Source of the DNA: an uncultured Acetatifactor sp.
GTDB taxonomy: Bacteria > Bacillota > Clostridia > Lachnospirales > Lachnospiraceae
Assembly: GCA_934394815.1 (NCBI GenBank)
Contig: CAKRRD010000008.1
Coordinates: forward strand, 1-62,708
Direction of reading: 5' to 3'
DNA: 62,708 bases
Part shown: piece after piece, positions 7,623 through 16,375 of the stretch
Numbering within the stretch: position 1 is the stretch's first letter
Layout of the letters: every line of letters begins with the position of its first letter
The notes under the pieces: generated by a model
What the model saw: the letters and a program-made list of their open reading frames with translations, nothing else
Told to the model about the DNA's origin: nothing
Databases searched by the model: none
Made by a program: the position numbers and the translations under genes

Positions 7623-10037
7623 TTACAGGGGAACTTTTCCTTCTTTGATTAGTCCGATAAATGCATCTGCCACCTTCGGATCAAACTGGGTTCCTTTATT
7701 TTTCTCCAGTTCTCCCATGGCGTATTCCACGCTTAAAGGTTCCTTGTATGCTCTCTTGGAGATCATTGCATCAAAGCTGTCGCATACCGCCAGGATCCTG
7801 CCGAGGAACGGGATCTCTTCTCCCTTGATTCCTCTGGGGTATCCCTTCCCATCGTATCTCTCGTGATGGGAGACAACGGCCGGGATCACATAATTCATAT
7901 TCGGCAGATAATGAATCATTTCGATGGACTTCTCCACGTGGCTCTTCATGATCTCATATTCTTCGTCCGTAAGTTTTCCGGCCTTTTTCAGAATGCTCTC
8001 CGGAATACCGATCTTACCGATATCGTGCAGCAGTCCCGCCACCTTCACAGTCTGGATATCGTCCCGGGACAATCCCAGCTTCTGGGCCAACAGTACCGCA
8101 TACTGAGAGACGTTGGCAGAATGCTGGAAGGTAAAGGAATCCTTTGCATCGATGGCCGCCACCAGGGCATACACCGTAGGTGCCACCTGCTCGTAACCGG
8201 TCTCCCTGTTCTGGTTCTCTTCGTCAATGCTTCCCTCATATACCTGAATCCGGTCCTTACCGTTACGCTTTGCATAAAAGGCTGCCCGTTTGGCCTGCTG
8301 GAACAGTTCCATGGCATCCGCTGCCAGTCCGGGATACCATGCCACACCGATGCTGAACGTAATAGGCTGCATGACCTGTGGCTTGTTCGCAACATTCTCC
8401 TGTACCGCTCTTGTCAGTCTCTCCGCCAGCCCTGCCAGATGTTCTCTGTTACCCTCCGGCACAGAAAGCAGGAATTCATTGGAGCCGACCCGGAAGACAT
8501 CCCCGTTCTCTACATTATCCTGCAGTCTTTTTGCACACCATTTCAGGATCCGGTCACCGGTCTGCTCTCCGTACAGATCATTGTATAATTTGAAATTATC
8601 CATGTCCATGTACAGGAAGCCTCTCTCTTCACCGAGAATTCCCTCCTGCCTCAGATATGTGCCACAGTAGCTTCGGTTGTACAGGCCGGTCAGTTCGTCA
8701 TGGATGGATACCTGATATACCTTTTCATAGGCATCAATGTTCTTCAGGCTTCCGGAAGCGATATTTGCCATCTGTCTTATACAGTCCGCTTCACGGTAGT
8801 TGAGTTTATTCTCCCGCAGTGACTCCATATATACGAAGCCGCAGATCTGATTATCATATTTTAAAGGAGCGATTGCCGGGGTATCCCTGATCTCATCGTG
8901 CTCCACAATACCGCAGACTCTCTCCACCTCTTCTCCGCCCAGTGGAATATGTCCGCTCCGCACCACTTCATGATAGCCTTCCCTGTCTGTATTCTTCTCA
9001 AAGATTCTGGACTCCCATCCCGGAATTGCATCATCCAGAATATCATGCATGGTGGTAAACAATTCCCTGCGGTTTAAGATGGACGCTGCCCTGTCCTGGA
9101 ATTTCTGCAGACCTTCCACCATATGCTTCTGCTTCTGGTTCAGGATATCCTCCAGACGCTTTCTGGCAAAGGTCGCCACCAGCACCGTCCAGGCGCATTG
9201 CAGAACGATATAGATCAGCAGTCTCTGCGTCACGGCTCTCTCCAGGGTGCCCAGTACTACTTCCAGATTATGGAACAAAATGACTAACGGCAGGGACGCC
9301 ACCACGACTGCCAGAAAATACACCGCACCTACTGTCACACGGTAGGAGAAATCAAACAGATACTGCTTGTACATGATATATACCATGCACACTGCCATGG
9401 CGACGCCGCCCAGCATATCAAACGGGAATACGTTTCCCGGAATCAGGCAGAGCAGACATCCTGTCAGAATGAACAACGTTCCCAATAACAGCGGCTGCAG
9501 TTTCTTCCGCAGCTGCAGATCTCCGCCAATCTTACAATGGGCCAGATACGTGACATAGACCAGTATCGAGACTTCCAGTGCCGTCAGCACCCAGATACCG
9601 GCCGTTGCGTGATACTCATAGCCAAAGGTTCCGTCGGTACGCATTATGGCATCAGGTGCCGGCAGGATCGTTTCACTCCAGAAATTGCCCAGAACCAGAG
9701 CTACTGTCAACACTCCGTAAGTATAAATCAACGCATCATGCTCTGTAATTTCCAGAAAGCCAAACAGGAATGCATACATGCACACCGGAATCATCAACAG
9801 ACCCAGCACTGCAAAGCTATGCCAGAAATGAATTCCCGGGAATACCTGCAGCCGCACGAGGATCACCCCGCCGGTCCACATCAGACAGGATGTCAGTACT
9901 GCCCGCAGGCTGCGGATTGTCCGGTTACTCATGGTATTGAAAAAGCAGAATAGCAGAAAAAGGGAGCACAAAAAGGCTCCCATCGGAACTCCGATGTAGA
10001 GGTTTCTATTCAACGTCATATCCAGAAAACTCTCCAT
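7623..10037 (-). CDS. Membrane protein with degenerate GGDEF and intact HD-GYP domain
   Basis: An 804-residue membrane protein. Residues 1-295 hold about eight hydrophobic segments of the histidine-kinase 7TM sensor type; a GAF-like stretch follows (about 310-430); a GGDEF domain begins at DELTGLYNR (448-456). Its catalytic loop reads GSNEF (518-522) instead of GG[DE]EF, so cyclase activity is doubtful. The C-terminal HD-GYP domain is intact: HDIGKIG at 671-677 and HHERYDGKGYP at 724-734. The inferred role is a membrane-signal-controlled c-di-GMP phosphodiesterase. AGGGAG precedes the ATG. It stands alone, bounded by hairpins on both sides. Confidence 0.85.
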   Translation of the reverse strand: MESFLDMTLNRNLYIGVPMGAFLCSLFLLFCFFNTMSNRTIRSLRAVLTSCLMWTGGVILVRLQVFPGIHFWHSFAVLGLLMIPVCMYAFLFGFLEITEHDALIYTYGVLTVALVLGNFWSETILPAPDAIMRTDGTFGYEYHATAGIWVLTALEVSILVYVTYLAHCKIGGDLQLRKKLQPLLLGTLFILTGCLLCLIPGNVFPFDMLGGVAMAVCMVYIMYKQYLFDFSYRVTVGAVYFLAVVVASLPLVILFHNLEVVLGTLERAVTQRLLIYIVLQCAWTVLVATFARKRLEDILNQKQKHMVEGLQKFQDRAASILNRRELFTTMHDILDDAIPGWESRIFEKNTDREGYHEVVRSGHIPLGGEEVERVCGIVEHDEIRDTPAIAPLKYDNQICGFVYMESLRENKLNYREADCIRQMANIASGSLKNIDAYEKVYQVSIHDELTGLYNRSYCGTYLRQEGILGEERGFLYMDMDNFKLYNDLYGEQTGDRILKWCAKRLQDNVENGDVFRVGSNEFLLSVPEGNREHLAGLAERLTRAVQENVANKPQVMQPITFSIGVAWYPGLAADAMELFQQAKRAAFYAKRNGKDRIQVYEGSIDEENQNRETGYEQVAPTVYALVAAIDAKDSFTFQHSANVSQYAVLLAQKLGLSRDDIQTVKVAGLLHDIGKIGIPESILKKAGKLTDEEYEIMKSHVEKSIEMIHYLPNMNYVIPAVVSHHERYDGKGYPRGIKGEEIPFLGRILAVCDSFDAMISKRAYKEPLSVEYAMGELEKNKGTQFDPKVADAFIGLIKEGKVPL

Positions 10038-10091
10038 ACTTGATTTTTACTCCCTTGTACTTTTGTTTCTTAAATTTGTTGTTTATTTGCT

Positions 10092-10121
10092 TATGAGCCC
10101 TTATCCCTTTTCGGCTCATAT
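10092..10121 (-). terminator. Hairpin after nrdG
   Basis: ATGAGCC and GGCTCAT arms with a 13-base loop immediately downstream of the nrdG stop. The U-tract is weak, so it may be a partial terminator ahead of the HD-GYP gene. Confidence 0.4.
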
Positions 10122-10124
10122 CCC

Positions 10125-10646
10125 TTATGTATATAAAATTTTACCACATTTTTCCTTTAAAGACAATGGTACGTCCAAAATCCTCTGATTTTCCGACCCG
10201 CGGAAGGGCAGCCGTAAGTTGCGGCACTCTTCCTTGTACTCTCCATCCACGATAACATCCAGAAGAGGCAATAACTCCGTGATCACCGGGTCACCCGCCT
10301 CCAGCCATGCCATGAGATCTTTGTCAAAATCATAGCCTGTATAGCACCAGATTGTCTTCTGCGGATAGTTTTTCCTTACTTTTTTCACCAGAGCGAGCAC
10401 CGCCGCCCGATTCTCCGGTTCCAGTGGTTCCCCGCCCAGTAAGCTTAAGCCCCGGATATAGTCCGGGGCCAGTGCCTGTAAGATCTCCTGTTCTGTTTCC
10501 TTCGTATAGGCCTGTCCGTACTGAAAATCCCAGGCCACGCTGTTAAAGCATCCCTTGCAGTGATGGGTGCAGCCGCTGACGAACAGCGATACTCTCACGC
10601 CGGGACCGTTTGCCACGTCCGTTTTCTTGATCGTTGCATAATTCAT
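10125..10646 (-). CDS. nrdG: Anaerobic ribonucleotide reductase activating enzyme
   Basis: Radical SAM activase of 173 residues that installs the glycyl radical on NrdD. The cluster motif CTHHCKGCF is at residues 26-34 and SLLGGEPLEP follows in the second third, both typical of NrdG. It is located 32 bases downstream of nrdD on the same strand, so the two are co-transcribed, probably from the promoter with NrdR-box-like sites near 12.9 kb. Length is normal for the family and the start has a GGAAGGA upstream. Confidence 0.95.
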   Translation of the reverse strand: MNYATIKKTDVANGPGVRVSLFVSGCTHHCKGCFNSVAWDFQYGQAYTKETEQEILQALAPDYIRGLSLLGGEPLEPENRAAVLALVKKVRKNYPQKTIWCYTGYDFDKDLMAWLEAGDPVITELLPLLDVIVDGEYKEECRNLRLPFRGSENQRILDVPLSLKEKCGKILYT

Positions 10647-10678
10647 AGGATATTTCCTTCCCTTTTACCATCTGCATA

Positions 10679-12805
10679 TCACAGGTGAAGAACTCTTGCC
10701 CTGATCTCCTTGGTCTTGCCGGCATTCCAGAAGTTCTCTCCCAGATAGCCGCAGGTTCTTCTGGTGACATTCATCTTCGCATGATCCTTGTTATGACACT
10801 GCGGGCATTCCCACTCCATATTGTCATTAATCATGATCTCACCGTCATAACCGCAGACATGACAATAGTCGGACTTGGTGTTGAATTCACCGTACTGGAT
10901 ATTGTCATAAATAAAGCGGATGACTTCCTCGATAGCTTCCACATTATTGGTCAGGTTCGGCACTTCCACGTAAGAGATGGCTCCGCCCAGAGACTTATTC
11001 TGGAACTCACTTTCAATCTTGAACTTGGTGAAGGCATCGATCTTCTCCCGAACATCCACATGATAGGAGTTCGTATAATATCCCTTATCGGTAACATTGG
11101 AAATATCGCCGTATTTTTCCCGGTCGATCCTTGCAAAACGATAACACAATGTCTCTGCAGGAGTTCCATAGAGACTGAACGCAATACCGGTCTCTTCTTT
11201 CCATTTCGCGCAGCGGTCCTTCATATAATCCATGACACGCAGAGCAAATTCCCTGCCGGGCTCCACGGTCTGGCTGCATCCCTTCATCAGATACGTGGTC
11301 TCATACAGGCCGATGTAGCCCAGAGACATGGTGGAATAACCGTTGTGCAGATATTTGTCGATAGTCTCGCCCTTCTTCAGACGGGCGATGGCTCCATACT
11401 GCCAGTGGATGGGGCTCACATCGGATACCACCCCCTCCAGTGCCTTATGACGGCACATCAGTGCTTCGTAGCACAGTTCCAGGCGCTCATCCAGCAGTTT
11501 CCAGAACTTTTCCTCATTTCCTTTTGCCAGAATACCGATCTGGGGTAGATTGATGCTGACAACGCCCTGATTGAAACGTCCTTCCCACTTGTACTCCCCG
11601 TTTTCATCCTTCCATGGAGACAGGAAGGAACGACAGCCCATGCAGGAAAATACATTGCCCTCGTAATTCTCACGCATCTTCTTGGCAGAGATATAATCGG
11701 GGTACATTCTTTTCGCGGAACACTGTGCGGCCAGTTTGGTCACATAGTCATATTTTCCGCCCTTTAAGCAGTTATTTTCATCCAATACATAAACCAGTTT
11801 CGGGAATGCGGGAGTCACATAGACACCCTTTTCATTCTTGGTTCCTTCAATCCGCTGACGCAGGATCTCCATAATGATCTGTACCGTCTCCTCCACATAT
11901 TCATCGTTCTCGTCGATATGCAGGAACAGTGTCACGAAGGGAGACTGTCCATTGGTAGTCATCAGGGTATTGATCTGATACTGGATGGTCTGCACGCCGG
12001 ACTTCAGTTCGTCATGCAGACGCATCTCGACGATCTTGTCCTTGGCTGCCTGATCCAGAGTATCTCCGAACTCTTCTTCCAGCTGCCTTGTGAATTTCTC
12101 CCTGCTCTTGCGCAGATATTTTCCCAGATGTTTGATATTGACGCTCTGTCCGCCGTACTGGTTGCTGGCTACCGCTGCAATGATCTGGGTGGTCACGGTA
12201 CATGCCACCTGAAAGCTCTTGGGAGACTCGATCATCTTGCCGTTGATGGAGGTGCCGTTGTCCAGCATGTCCCTGATGTTGATCAGACAGCAGTTAAAGA
12301 TCGGCTGGATAAAATAATCCGCATCGTGGAAATGCAGAACACCATTGTCATGAGCCATGGCGATATGCTCCGGCAGCAGCAGACGTCTGGTAACGTCTCG
12401 GGACACTTCCCCCGCAATATAGTCTCTCTGGGTGGAAGCCAGACGGGTGTTCTTGTTGGAATTCTCCTCCGCCAGTTCCTTATTCTCATTCCGGATCAGT
12501 TTCAGGATAGATTCATCCGTAGTGTTGGACTTTCTAAGCAGGCTTCTCTGGTAACGGTATACGATATATTTTTTGGCCAATGTATACTTATTGTGCTCTA
12601 CCAGATGCTCCTCGATCATATCCTGGATATGCTCTACGGTCTGGGTCTGTTTTCCCTCCTGCTGCACGTCCTCCAGGATTTCCTCGATCAGCCCCTCGCT
12701 GGCACGATACCGTTCCTCCACTTCGTTGTTGGCCTTATGGATCGCTTCCCGGATCTTCTCCTCTTCATAAGGCACTACTCTGCCGTCTCTCTTCTGAATC
12801 TTCAT
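10679..12805 (-). CDS. nrdD: Anaerobic ribonucleoside-triphosphate reductase
   Basis: Class III ribonucleotide reductase (708 residues) making dNTPs under anaerobic conditions. An N-terminal ATP-cone (residues 1-90, starting KIQKRDGR) serves allosteric control. The core has GCRSFLSPW with a catalytic-type Cys. The C-terminus carries the zinc site CHVCGYDG/CPQC and the glycyl radical loop RTCGYLG about 25 residues from the end. The ATG at 12805, eight bases after GAGGG, is preferred over the GTG five codons upstream. No aerobic reductase is present in the window. Upstream sites match NrdR boxes. Confidence 0.96.
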   Translation of the reverse strand: MKIQKRDGRVVPYEEEKIREAIHKANNEVEERYRASEGLIEEILEDVQQEGKQTQTVEHIQDMIEEHLVEHNKYTLAKKYIVYRYQRSLLRKSNTTDESILKLIRNENKELAEENSNKNTRLASTQRDYIAGEVSRDVTRRLLLPEHIAMAHDNGVLHFHDADYFIQPIFNCCLINIRDMLDNGTSINGKMIESPKSFQVACTVTTQIIAAVASNQYGGQSVNIKHLGKYLRKSREKFTRQLEEEFGDTLDQAAKDKIVEMRLHDELKSGVQTIQYQINTLMTTNGQSPFVTLFLHIDENDEYVEETVQIIMEILRQRIEGTKNEKGVYVTPAFPKLVYVLDENNCLKGGKYDYVTKLAAQCSAKRMYPDYISAKKMRENYEGNVFSCMGCRSFLSPWKDENGEYKWEGRFNQGVVSINLPQIGILAKGNEEKFWKLLDERLELCYEALMCRHKALEGVVSDVSPIHWQYGAIARLKKGETIDKYLHNGYSTMSLGYIGLYETTYLMKGCSQTVEPGREFALRVMDYMKDRCAKWKEETGIAFSLYGTPAETLCYRFARIDREKYGDISNVTDKGYYTNSYHVDVREKIDAFTKFKIESEFQNKSLGGAISYVEVPNLTNNVEAIEEVIRFIYDNIQYGEFNTKSDYCHVCGYDGEIMINDNMEWECPQCHNKDHAKMNVTRRTCGYLGENFWNAGKTKEIRARVLHL

Positions 12806-12921
12806 TGCTGTTTCCCTCACTTTATATCATTCCCATAAGATACGAATTCCTGCATAAGCCGAAAGAAAAGCCGCATCGGAAGCAAGTTCCCGACACGACT
12901 TTTTCTGCAAATCATAGCGTT

Positions 12922-12937
12922 TCACTAGATTTTGTGT
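12922..12937 (-). promoter_or_regulatory. NrdR-box-like site 1 upstream of nrdD
   Basis: Read on the minus strand, ACACAAAATCTAGTGA matches the NrdR consensus ACACWATATATWGTGT at 13 of 16 positions. A second, weaker site starts exactly 32 bases away. A possible -10, TATGAT, is at 12911-12916. Confidence 0.6.
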
Positions 12938-12953
12938 TCTCCAAGCATTTTCG

Positions 12954-12969
12954 TATCTACATCTTGTAT
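12954..12969 (-). promoter_or_regulatory. NrdR-box-like site 2 upstream of nrdD
   Basis: Matches the same consensus at about 10 of 16 positions, including the CTA and TTGT half-sites. The 32-base start-to-start spacing, about three helical turns, is the spacing seen in characterised NrdR tandem boxes. Confidence 0.45.
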
Positions 12970-13012
12970 TTAATATTATAGTGAGGATACCCGGAAAAAG
13001 CAAGTATCTTTT

Positions 13013-13759
13013 TTAAAACATTCCACGGCCGCCGTATCCGCCGAAGCACAGGCCGCCACCGCCGCAGCAGAGATTACAGAACAGATTTGCCAGACAGACC
13101 TTCAGGCACAGATCATTGCTGCCTGCATGGGGATAGCCGTAGGCTGCCTGTCTGCTCTCATACCACTGTCCACCGCTCTGCAGTCTCTGTAAGAGCAGCT
13201 GGTATTCCATATTCCGGGGATCCAGTGCCACCGCCTTGCCTGCGTGTTCCAGCGCTGCCACATTGTTGCCAAGTCCCATATGTGCCATGGCACTGTAATA
13301 ATACCATCTGGCGGTCTTCTCGTGCTCTCCCATGCCATCCAGTGTATTTCTGGCTTCCCTGTAATAACCGTTTCTGAGGTAATTTCCGGCTGCCCGCAGT
13401 CTGGGCTCCTCTTCATAGCCGGAGGTCTGTTCCTGCCATCCTGCCTGCTGCCAGAAATCTCCGAAACCCTGACCATAGCCGCCATAGCTCTGGCCTCCAC
13501 CGTAGCTGCCTCCCCGGCCGCTGCCATAGCTCTGTCCGCCGTAACCGCCGCCATAGCTGTAACCTTCGGTCCGCTCCTTCATGATCTGCTGGTAAGCCGC
13601 CTGGATCTCCTTGAACTTTTCTTCCGCACAATCCTTATTGGGATTGTCGATATTGGCATCGGGATGATATTTCCGGCTCAACGCCTTATATGCTTTTTTG
13701 ATTTCCTCCTCGGAGGCATCTCTGCTCACTCCCAGGACACTGTATGGATCATAACTCAT
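13013..13759 (-). CDS. J-domain protein with Gly-rich region and TPR-like segment
   Basis: A 248-residue co-chaperone-like protein. The J domain occupies residues 1-68 with the HPD tripeptide (KYHPDAN) that stimulates Hsp70 ATPase. It is followed by a Gly/Tyr/Ser-rich low-complexity stretch (about 70-110), then a helical TPR-like segment (about 120-200), and a Cys/Gly-rich tail. It lacks the zinc-finger and C-terminal client domains of true DnaJ. The gene overlaps its upstream neighbour by 11 bases, so translation is probably coupled. The partner and client are unknown. Confidence 0.8.
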   Translation of the reverse strand: MSYDPYSVLGVSRDASEEEIKKAYKALSRKYHPDANIDNPNKDCAEEKFKEIQAAYQQIMKERTEGYSYGGGYGGQSYGSGRGGSYGGGQSYGGYGQGFGDFWQQAGWQEQTSGYEEEPRLRAAGNYLRNGYYREARNTLDGMGEHEKTARWYYYSAMAHMGLGNNVAALEHAGKAVALDPRNMEYQLLLQRLQSGGQWYESRQAAYGYPHAGSNDLCLKVCLANLFCNLCCGGGGLCFGGYGGRGMF

Positions 13760-14606
13760 TTCCCGTTACCTCTTTTGCGCTGTCTTTCATCCGTTTCCTG
13801 CGCACGATTTCATAACGGCACCATACACCGGAATACAGAATATTCCGCAGGATATCCACATTCTGTAAAATAGGAAGCTGTTCGAACTCCTTGCAGCATT
13901 CCGACATCATCATGGTCAGGATCTGTCTGCATTCCTCTTCAAAGCCCGGCTCTTCATATCGTTTCCGCAGCGGATTGTAGGTTCCCTTTTTGATGTCCTG
14001 TTCGATATCTTCATAGGCATCCAGCAGATAGATGAATTTACCCAGGAAAAATCCCAGTCTCGCAAGATTATCCTTCCATTCATCCTCCCGGCAGGAGACG
14101 ATCTGGGCCATAACTCTGCCAAACAATCCCGCCAGGGTATCGATATCCGCATTCCCCTGCTTTTCCGCATCGGTAAAATCCTGCATGGCCAGTGAGATAT
14201 TTTTTACCTTTTCCGCATAAAGCAGGGGTTTTTTACGGAATTTTCTTTCCAGAAGGCGGCTGTATGCCAGGCCTTTCAGGCTGTGCTCATCCTCCCAGTC
14301 ATCCTCCGCCTTATAGCAGGAGAACAGTACCGTCATATCCGCCACATAATCCGTAAACAAATTTCTTCTGGTGGGATGTTTTTCAAAAGGATGGGCCACG
14401 CATCTGCACTGTGCTTCCTGTTCCCGGGGTTCATATAAGCCGGTGAGCAGCATCAGGATAAAGGTCATATCGTAATTCAGGGAAAGCTGTCCCAGCCTTC
14501 CGTAGCGCTCCTTCAGGCTCTGACACAATCCGCAGTAATAGGATCGGTACACGTCGTACTCCTTAAATTTCATTTCCGACTGATTGATCACAATATATCC
14601 AAACAT
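13749..14606 (-). CDS. DUF5685-type protein of unknown function
   Basis: A 285-residue protein resembling the DUF5685 family. The N-terminus reads [18 protein letters not shown] and is followed by [14 protein letters not shown], a conserved CxxC motif near residue 27. The rest is mainly helical with aromatic and acidic residues. The ATG at 14606 is chosen because the ribosome binding site GGATGG is eight bases upstream; an ATG at 14618 would abut it. It is translationally coupled with the J-domain gene, the only clue to function. I do not recognise an enzymatic motif. Confidence 0.7.
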   Translation of the reverse strand: MFGYIVINQSEMKFKEYDVYRSYYCGLCQSLKERYGRLGQLSLNYDMTFILMLLTGLYEPREQEAQCRCVAHPFEKHPTRRNLFTDYVADMTVLFSCYKAEDDWEDEHSLKGLAYSRLLERKFRKKPLLYAEKVKNISLAMQDFTDAEKQGNADIDTLAGLFGRVMAQIVSCREDEWKDNLARLGFFLGKFIYLLDAYEDIEQDIKKGTYNPLRKRYEEPGFEEECRQILTMMMSECCKEFEQLPILQNVDILRNILYSGVWCRYEIVRRKRMKDSAKEVTGNEL

Positions 14607-14662
14607 CTGACTCACCATCCTTTCCTATATTTTTCACCCGGCCTCCGGACCGGTCCGTCCCG

Positions 14663-15055
14663 TCAGCTCTTACGGATAAATTCCCCGCCGCATTTTCTGC
14701 ACCGGATCGCAATCCTGCCTTTTCCTCTGGGTACCCGGAGCTTTTGTCCGCATTTCGGGCATTTGAAAATCTTATACTCTTTCCGTCCGGCAAAGGCCTT
14801 TTTCTTCCCGTTGATCCATCCGCGGACCTTCATTTCTTTTTTCAGATACCACTGGTTCTCGGCACTTCTCTTACTCATATCCTTAGAAAACATCCGGTAA
14901 TACACATAGACTAACAGGGCCAGAGCCAGCACGTAAAAGATTCTCAGACCAAAAAAAGAGAGCGTCAGACAGACCAGAGCCACAATCATCAAAAACTGAT
15001 TGAAGCGGTCGTTGCCATAACGCCCCCACATGAAACGCTGTAACTTCTCTTTCAT
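14663..15055 (-). CDS. Zinc-ribbon membrane protein
   Basis: A 130-residue protein. Two closely spaced hydrophobic segments (about residues 17-55, including FLMIVALVCLTLSFFGL and VLALALLVYVYY) place it in the membrane. The C-terminal 45 residues contain a zinc ribbon CPKCGQKL...CRKCGGEF with basic residues between. It is first in the run with the DUF5685 and J-domain genes. GAAAGGTGG lies seven bases before the start. Function unknown. Confidence 0.7.
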   Translation of the reverse strand: MKEKLQRFMWGRYGNDRFNQFLMIVALVCLTLSFFGLRIFYVLALALLVYVYYRMFSKDMSKRSAENQWYLKKEMKVRGWINGKKKAFAGRKEYKIFKCPKCGQKLRVPRGKGRIAIRCRKCGGEFIRKS

Positions 15056-15106
15056 GAAGTACCACCTTTCGTCCGCCACACAGGGACATTTTTTAGCTTT
15101 ATCCCT

Positions 15107-15135
15107 ATTATGATGTTCCGAAAAGCAAAATGCAA
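15107..15135 (-). promoter_or_regulatory. Promoter of the zinc-ribbon/DUF5685/J-domain run
   Basis: Minus-strand TTGCAT (15130-15135), 17-base spacer, CATAAT (15107-15112), 50 bases before the zinc-ribbon start codon. Confidence 0.5.
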
Positions 15136-15167
15136 TTAACTAAATATAAACTTTTGTAAAAGAACTA

Positions 15168-15504
15168 TTATTTATTCCACAGCTTCTGTGCACGCACGTC
15201 CCAGTTCTTCGCGTATTCCGCGCACTTTCCGCACAGATGCTCCACGGATTCCGGTGACTGTAAATCGGTGGAATGGGCACCGGTCTCATGCACCATACGC
15301 TGTAAGATCTCCGGATTCTCCAGCATCGGACAGGGCTTTAAGTGGTTATCATTGAAGGGCTGGTTCGCACGGTAAGCCATGAACAGCGGCTGCTTCAACG
15401 CAGTCAGCAGATCCACTTCCCTGATCCTTGTTCACGTACTTCAGGATTCCGTCGATTGCAGTGCCGAATACGGCTCTCTCTACTTTGTGTTTGATGTCTG
15501 CCAT
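15168..15504 (-). pseudogene. Internally deleted radical SAM protein gene
   Basis: An ATG at 15504 with GAGGTAGG upstream opens a frame starting MADIKHKVERAVFGTAIDG and runs about 29 residues before diverging. That frame then hits a stop near 15349. One frame over, from about 15416 to the stop at 15168, the sequence encodes LKQPLFMAYRANQPFNDNH and a Cys-containing C-terminus (CGKCAEYAKNW). From memory of the family, both ends belong to one radical SAM/SPASM-like protein of about 470 residues, so some 350 residues including the CxxxCxxC cluster site are missing and the join is out of frame. Confidence 0.7.
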
Positions 15505-15657
15505 AACGCCTACCTCGTCTCTCTTTTGTATTATTTTATCGCAGGTTTCTCTCTTTTCTCACCCTACTTTATCCATTTTCCCGGGCAGTGGTAAGATACA
15601 GCTTATCCTCTTCGTCTTCTCCTTTTTACATCCTTGAAATCATTGTATTTTTTTCGT

Positions 15658-15677
15658 GACATTTTGGAGAAAATGTC
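15658..15677. promoter_or_regulatory. Perfect palindrome, TetR operator candidate
   Basis: GACATTTT-GGAG-AAAATGTC: two perfect 8-base arms around a 4-base centre, ending nine bases before the -35 of the TetR gene promoter. Size and position fit a TetR-dimer operator facing both the TetR gene and the divergent radical SAM remnant. Confidence 0.55.
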
Positions 15678-15685
15678 GTTTTCAG

Positions 15686-15714
15686 TTGAGTTCCCTTTAT
15701 TTTTTGTTTATAAT
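15686..15714 (+). promoter_or_regulatory. Promoter of the TetR gene
   Basis: TTGAGT (15686-15691), 17-base spacer, TATAAT (15709-15714); the start codon is 41 bases downstream. Confidence 0.7.
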
Positions 15715-15754
15715 ACTTTTACGGATATCTAAAAAAGAACAAAGGAGTTCCGGG

Positions 15755-16306
15755 ATGAAAACAAAAGAATTGCTGGCTGACAGTTTTCGTGAGCTGGTGC
15801 TTACCACACCTTTTTCCAAAATATCCATCAAGATGATCACGGACGGTGCCCATGTGATCCGTCCTACTTTTTACAACTATTTTCAGGATAAATACGAAGT
15901 CATTGAATTCCTCTTCGACCGGGATATCGGCAGCAAGATGGAAGTCATGATCGACAACGATATGGAGCACGAGGCCATCAAGCTGATGTTCCTGTGCTTT
16001 GAGAAAAACAAGGAATATTACCGCCGTCTCTTCGAGATCACCGGACAGAATTGTTTTGGAGAATTTTTTGCCCATTACTGTGAAGAGACCTTTTTCCGGA
16101 TCCTGACCAGGCATCCCATGAAGAAAATGCCCTGTGAGCTGATCACATCCAAGGTACTGGCGCACTACAATGCCCATCTGCTGATCGAGATTCTGAAGCT
16201 GTGGCTCTCTTCCCCGAAGGATGTCCCGGCGGAAAGAGTATTCGAAAGCTACCAGTTCATCATGCGGACACCGATCCTGGATATGATCCAGTATCCGGAG
16301 AACTGA
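15755..16306 (+). CDS. TetR/AcrR family transcriptional regulator
   Basis: A 183-residue regulator. The N-terminal helix-turn-helix is typical of TetR: ADSFRELVLTTPFSKISIKMI followed by the recognition helix ending RPTFYNYFQDKYEVIEFLF. The C-terminal helical domain should bind the ligand; its identity is not evident. The ATG at 15755 has AAAGGAG seven bases upstream; longer versions would begin before the promoter. A perfect palindrome upstream suggests autoregulation. The divergent neighbour, a wrecked radical SAM gene, may have been its main target, leaving it possibly without a local job. Confidence 0.85.
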   Translation: MKTKELLADSFRELVLTTPFSKISIKMITDGAHVIRPTFYNYFQDKYEVIEFLFDRDIGSKMEVMIDNDMEHEAIKLMFLCFEKNKEYYRRLFEITGQNCFGEFFAHYCEETFFRILTRHPMKKMPCELITSKVLAHYNAHLLIEILKLWLSSPKDVPAERVFESYQFIMRTPILDMIQYPEN

Positions 16307-16355
16307 AAAGAGACAGGCAGACCGTTAATTTCACGGCCTGCCTGTCTCTTTCTTC
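16307..16355. terminator. Bidirectional terminator between TetR gene and aspartate kinase
   Basis: A long stem (AAAGAGACAGGCAG with its complement CTGCCTGTCTCTTT) starts directly after the TetR stop and ends in a T-rich run. It can serve both converging genes. Confidence 0.8.
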
Positions 16356-16375
16356 TTATATAATATACAACATTT

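Noticed and set aside
10038..10124. c-di-GMP (GEMM) riboswitch ahead of the HD-GYP gene.
   Set aside because: The short leader holds only the nrdG hairpin; no GEMM core motifs seen.
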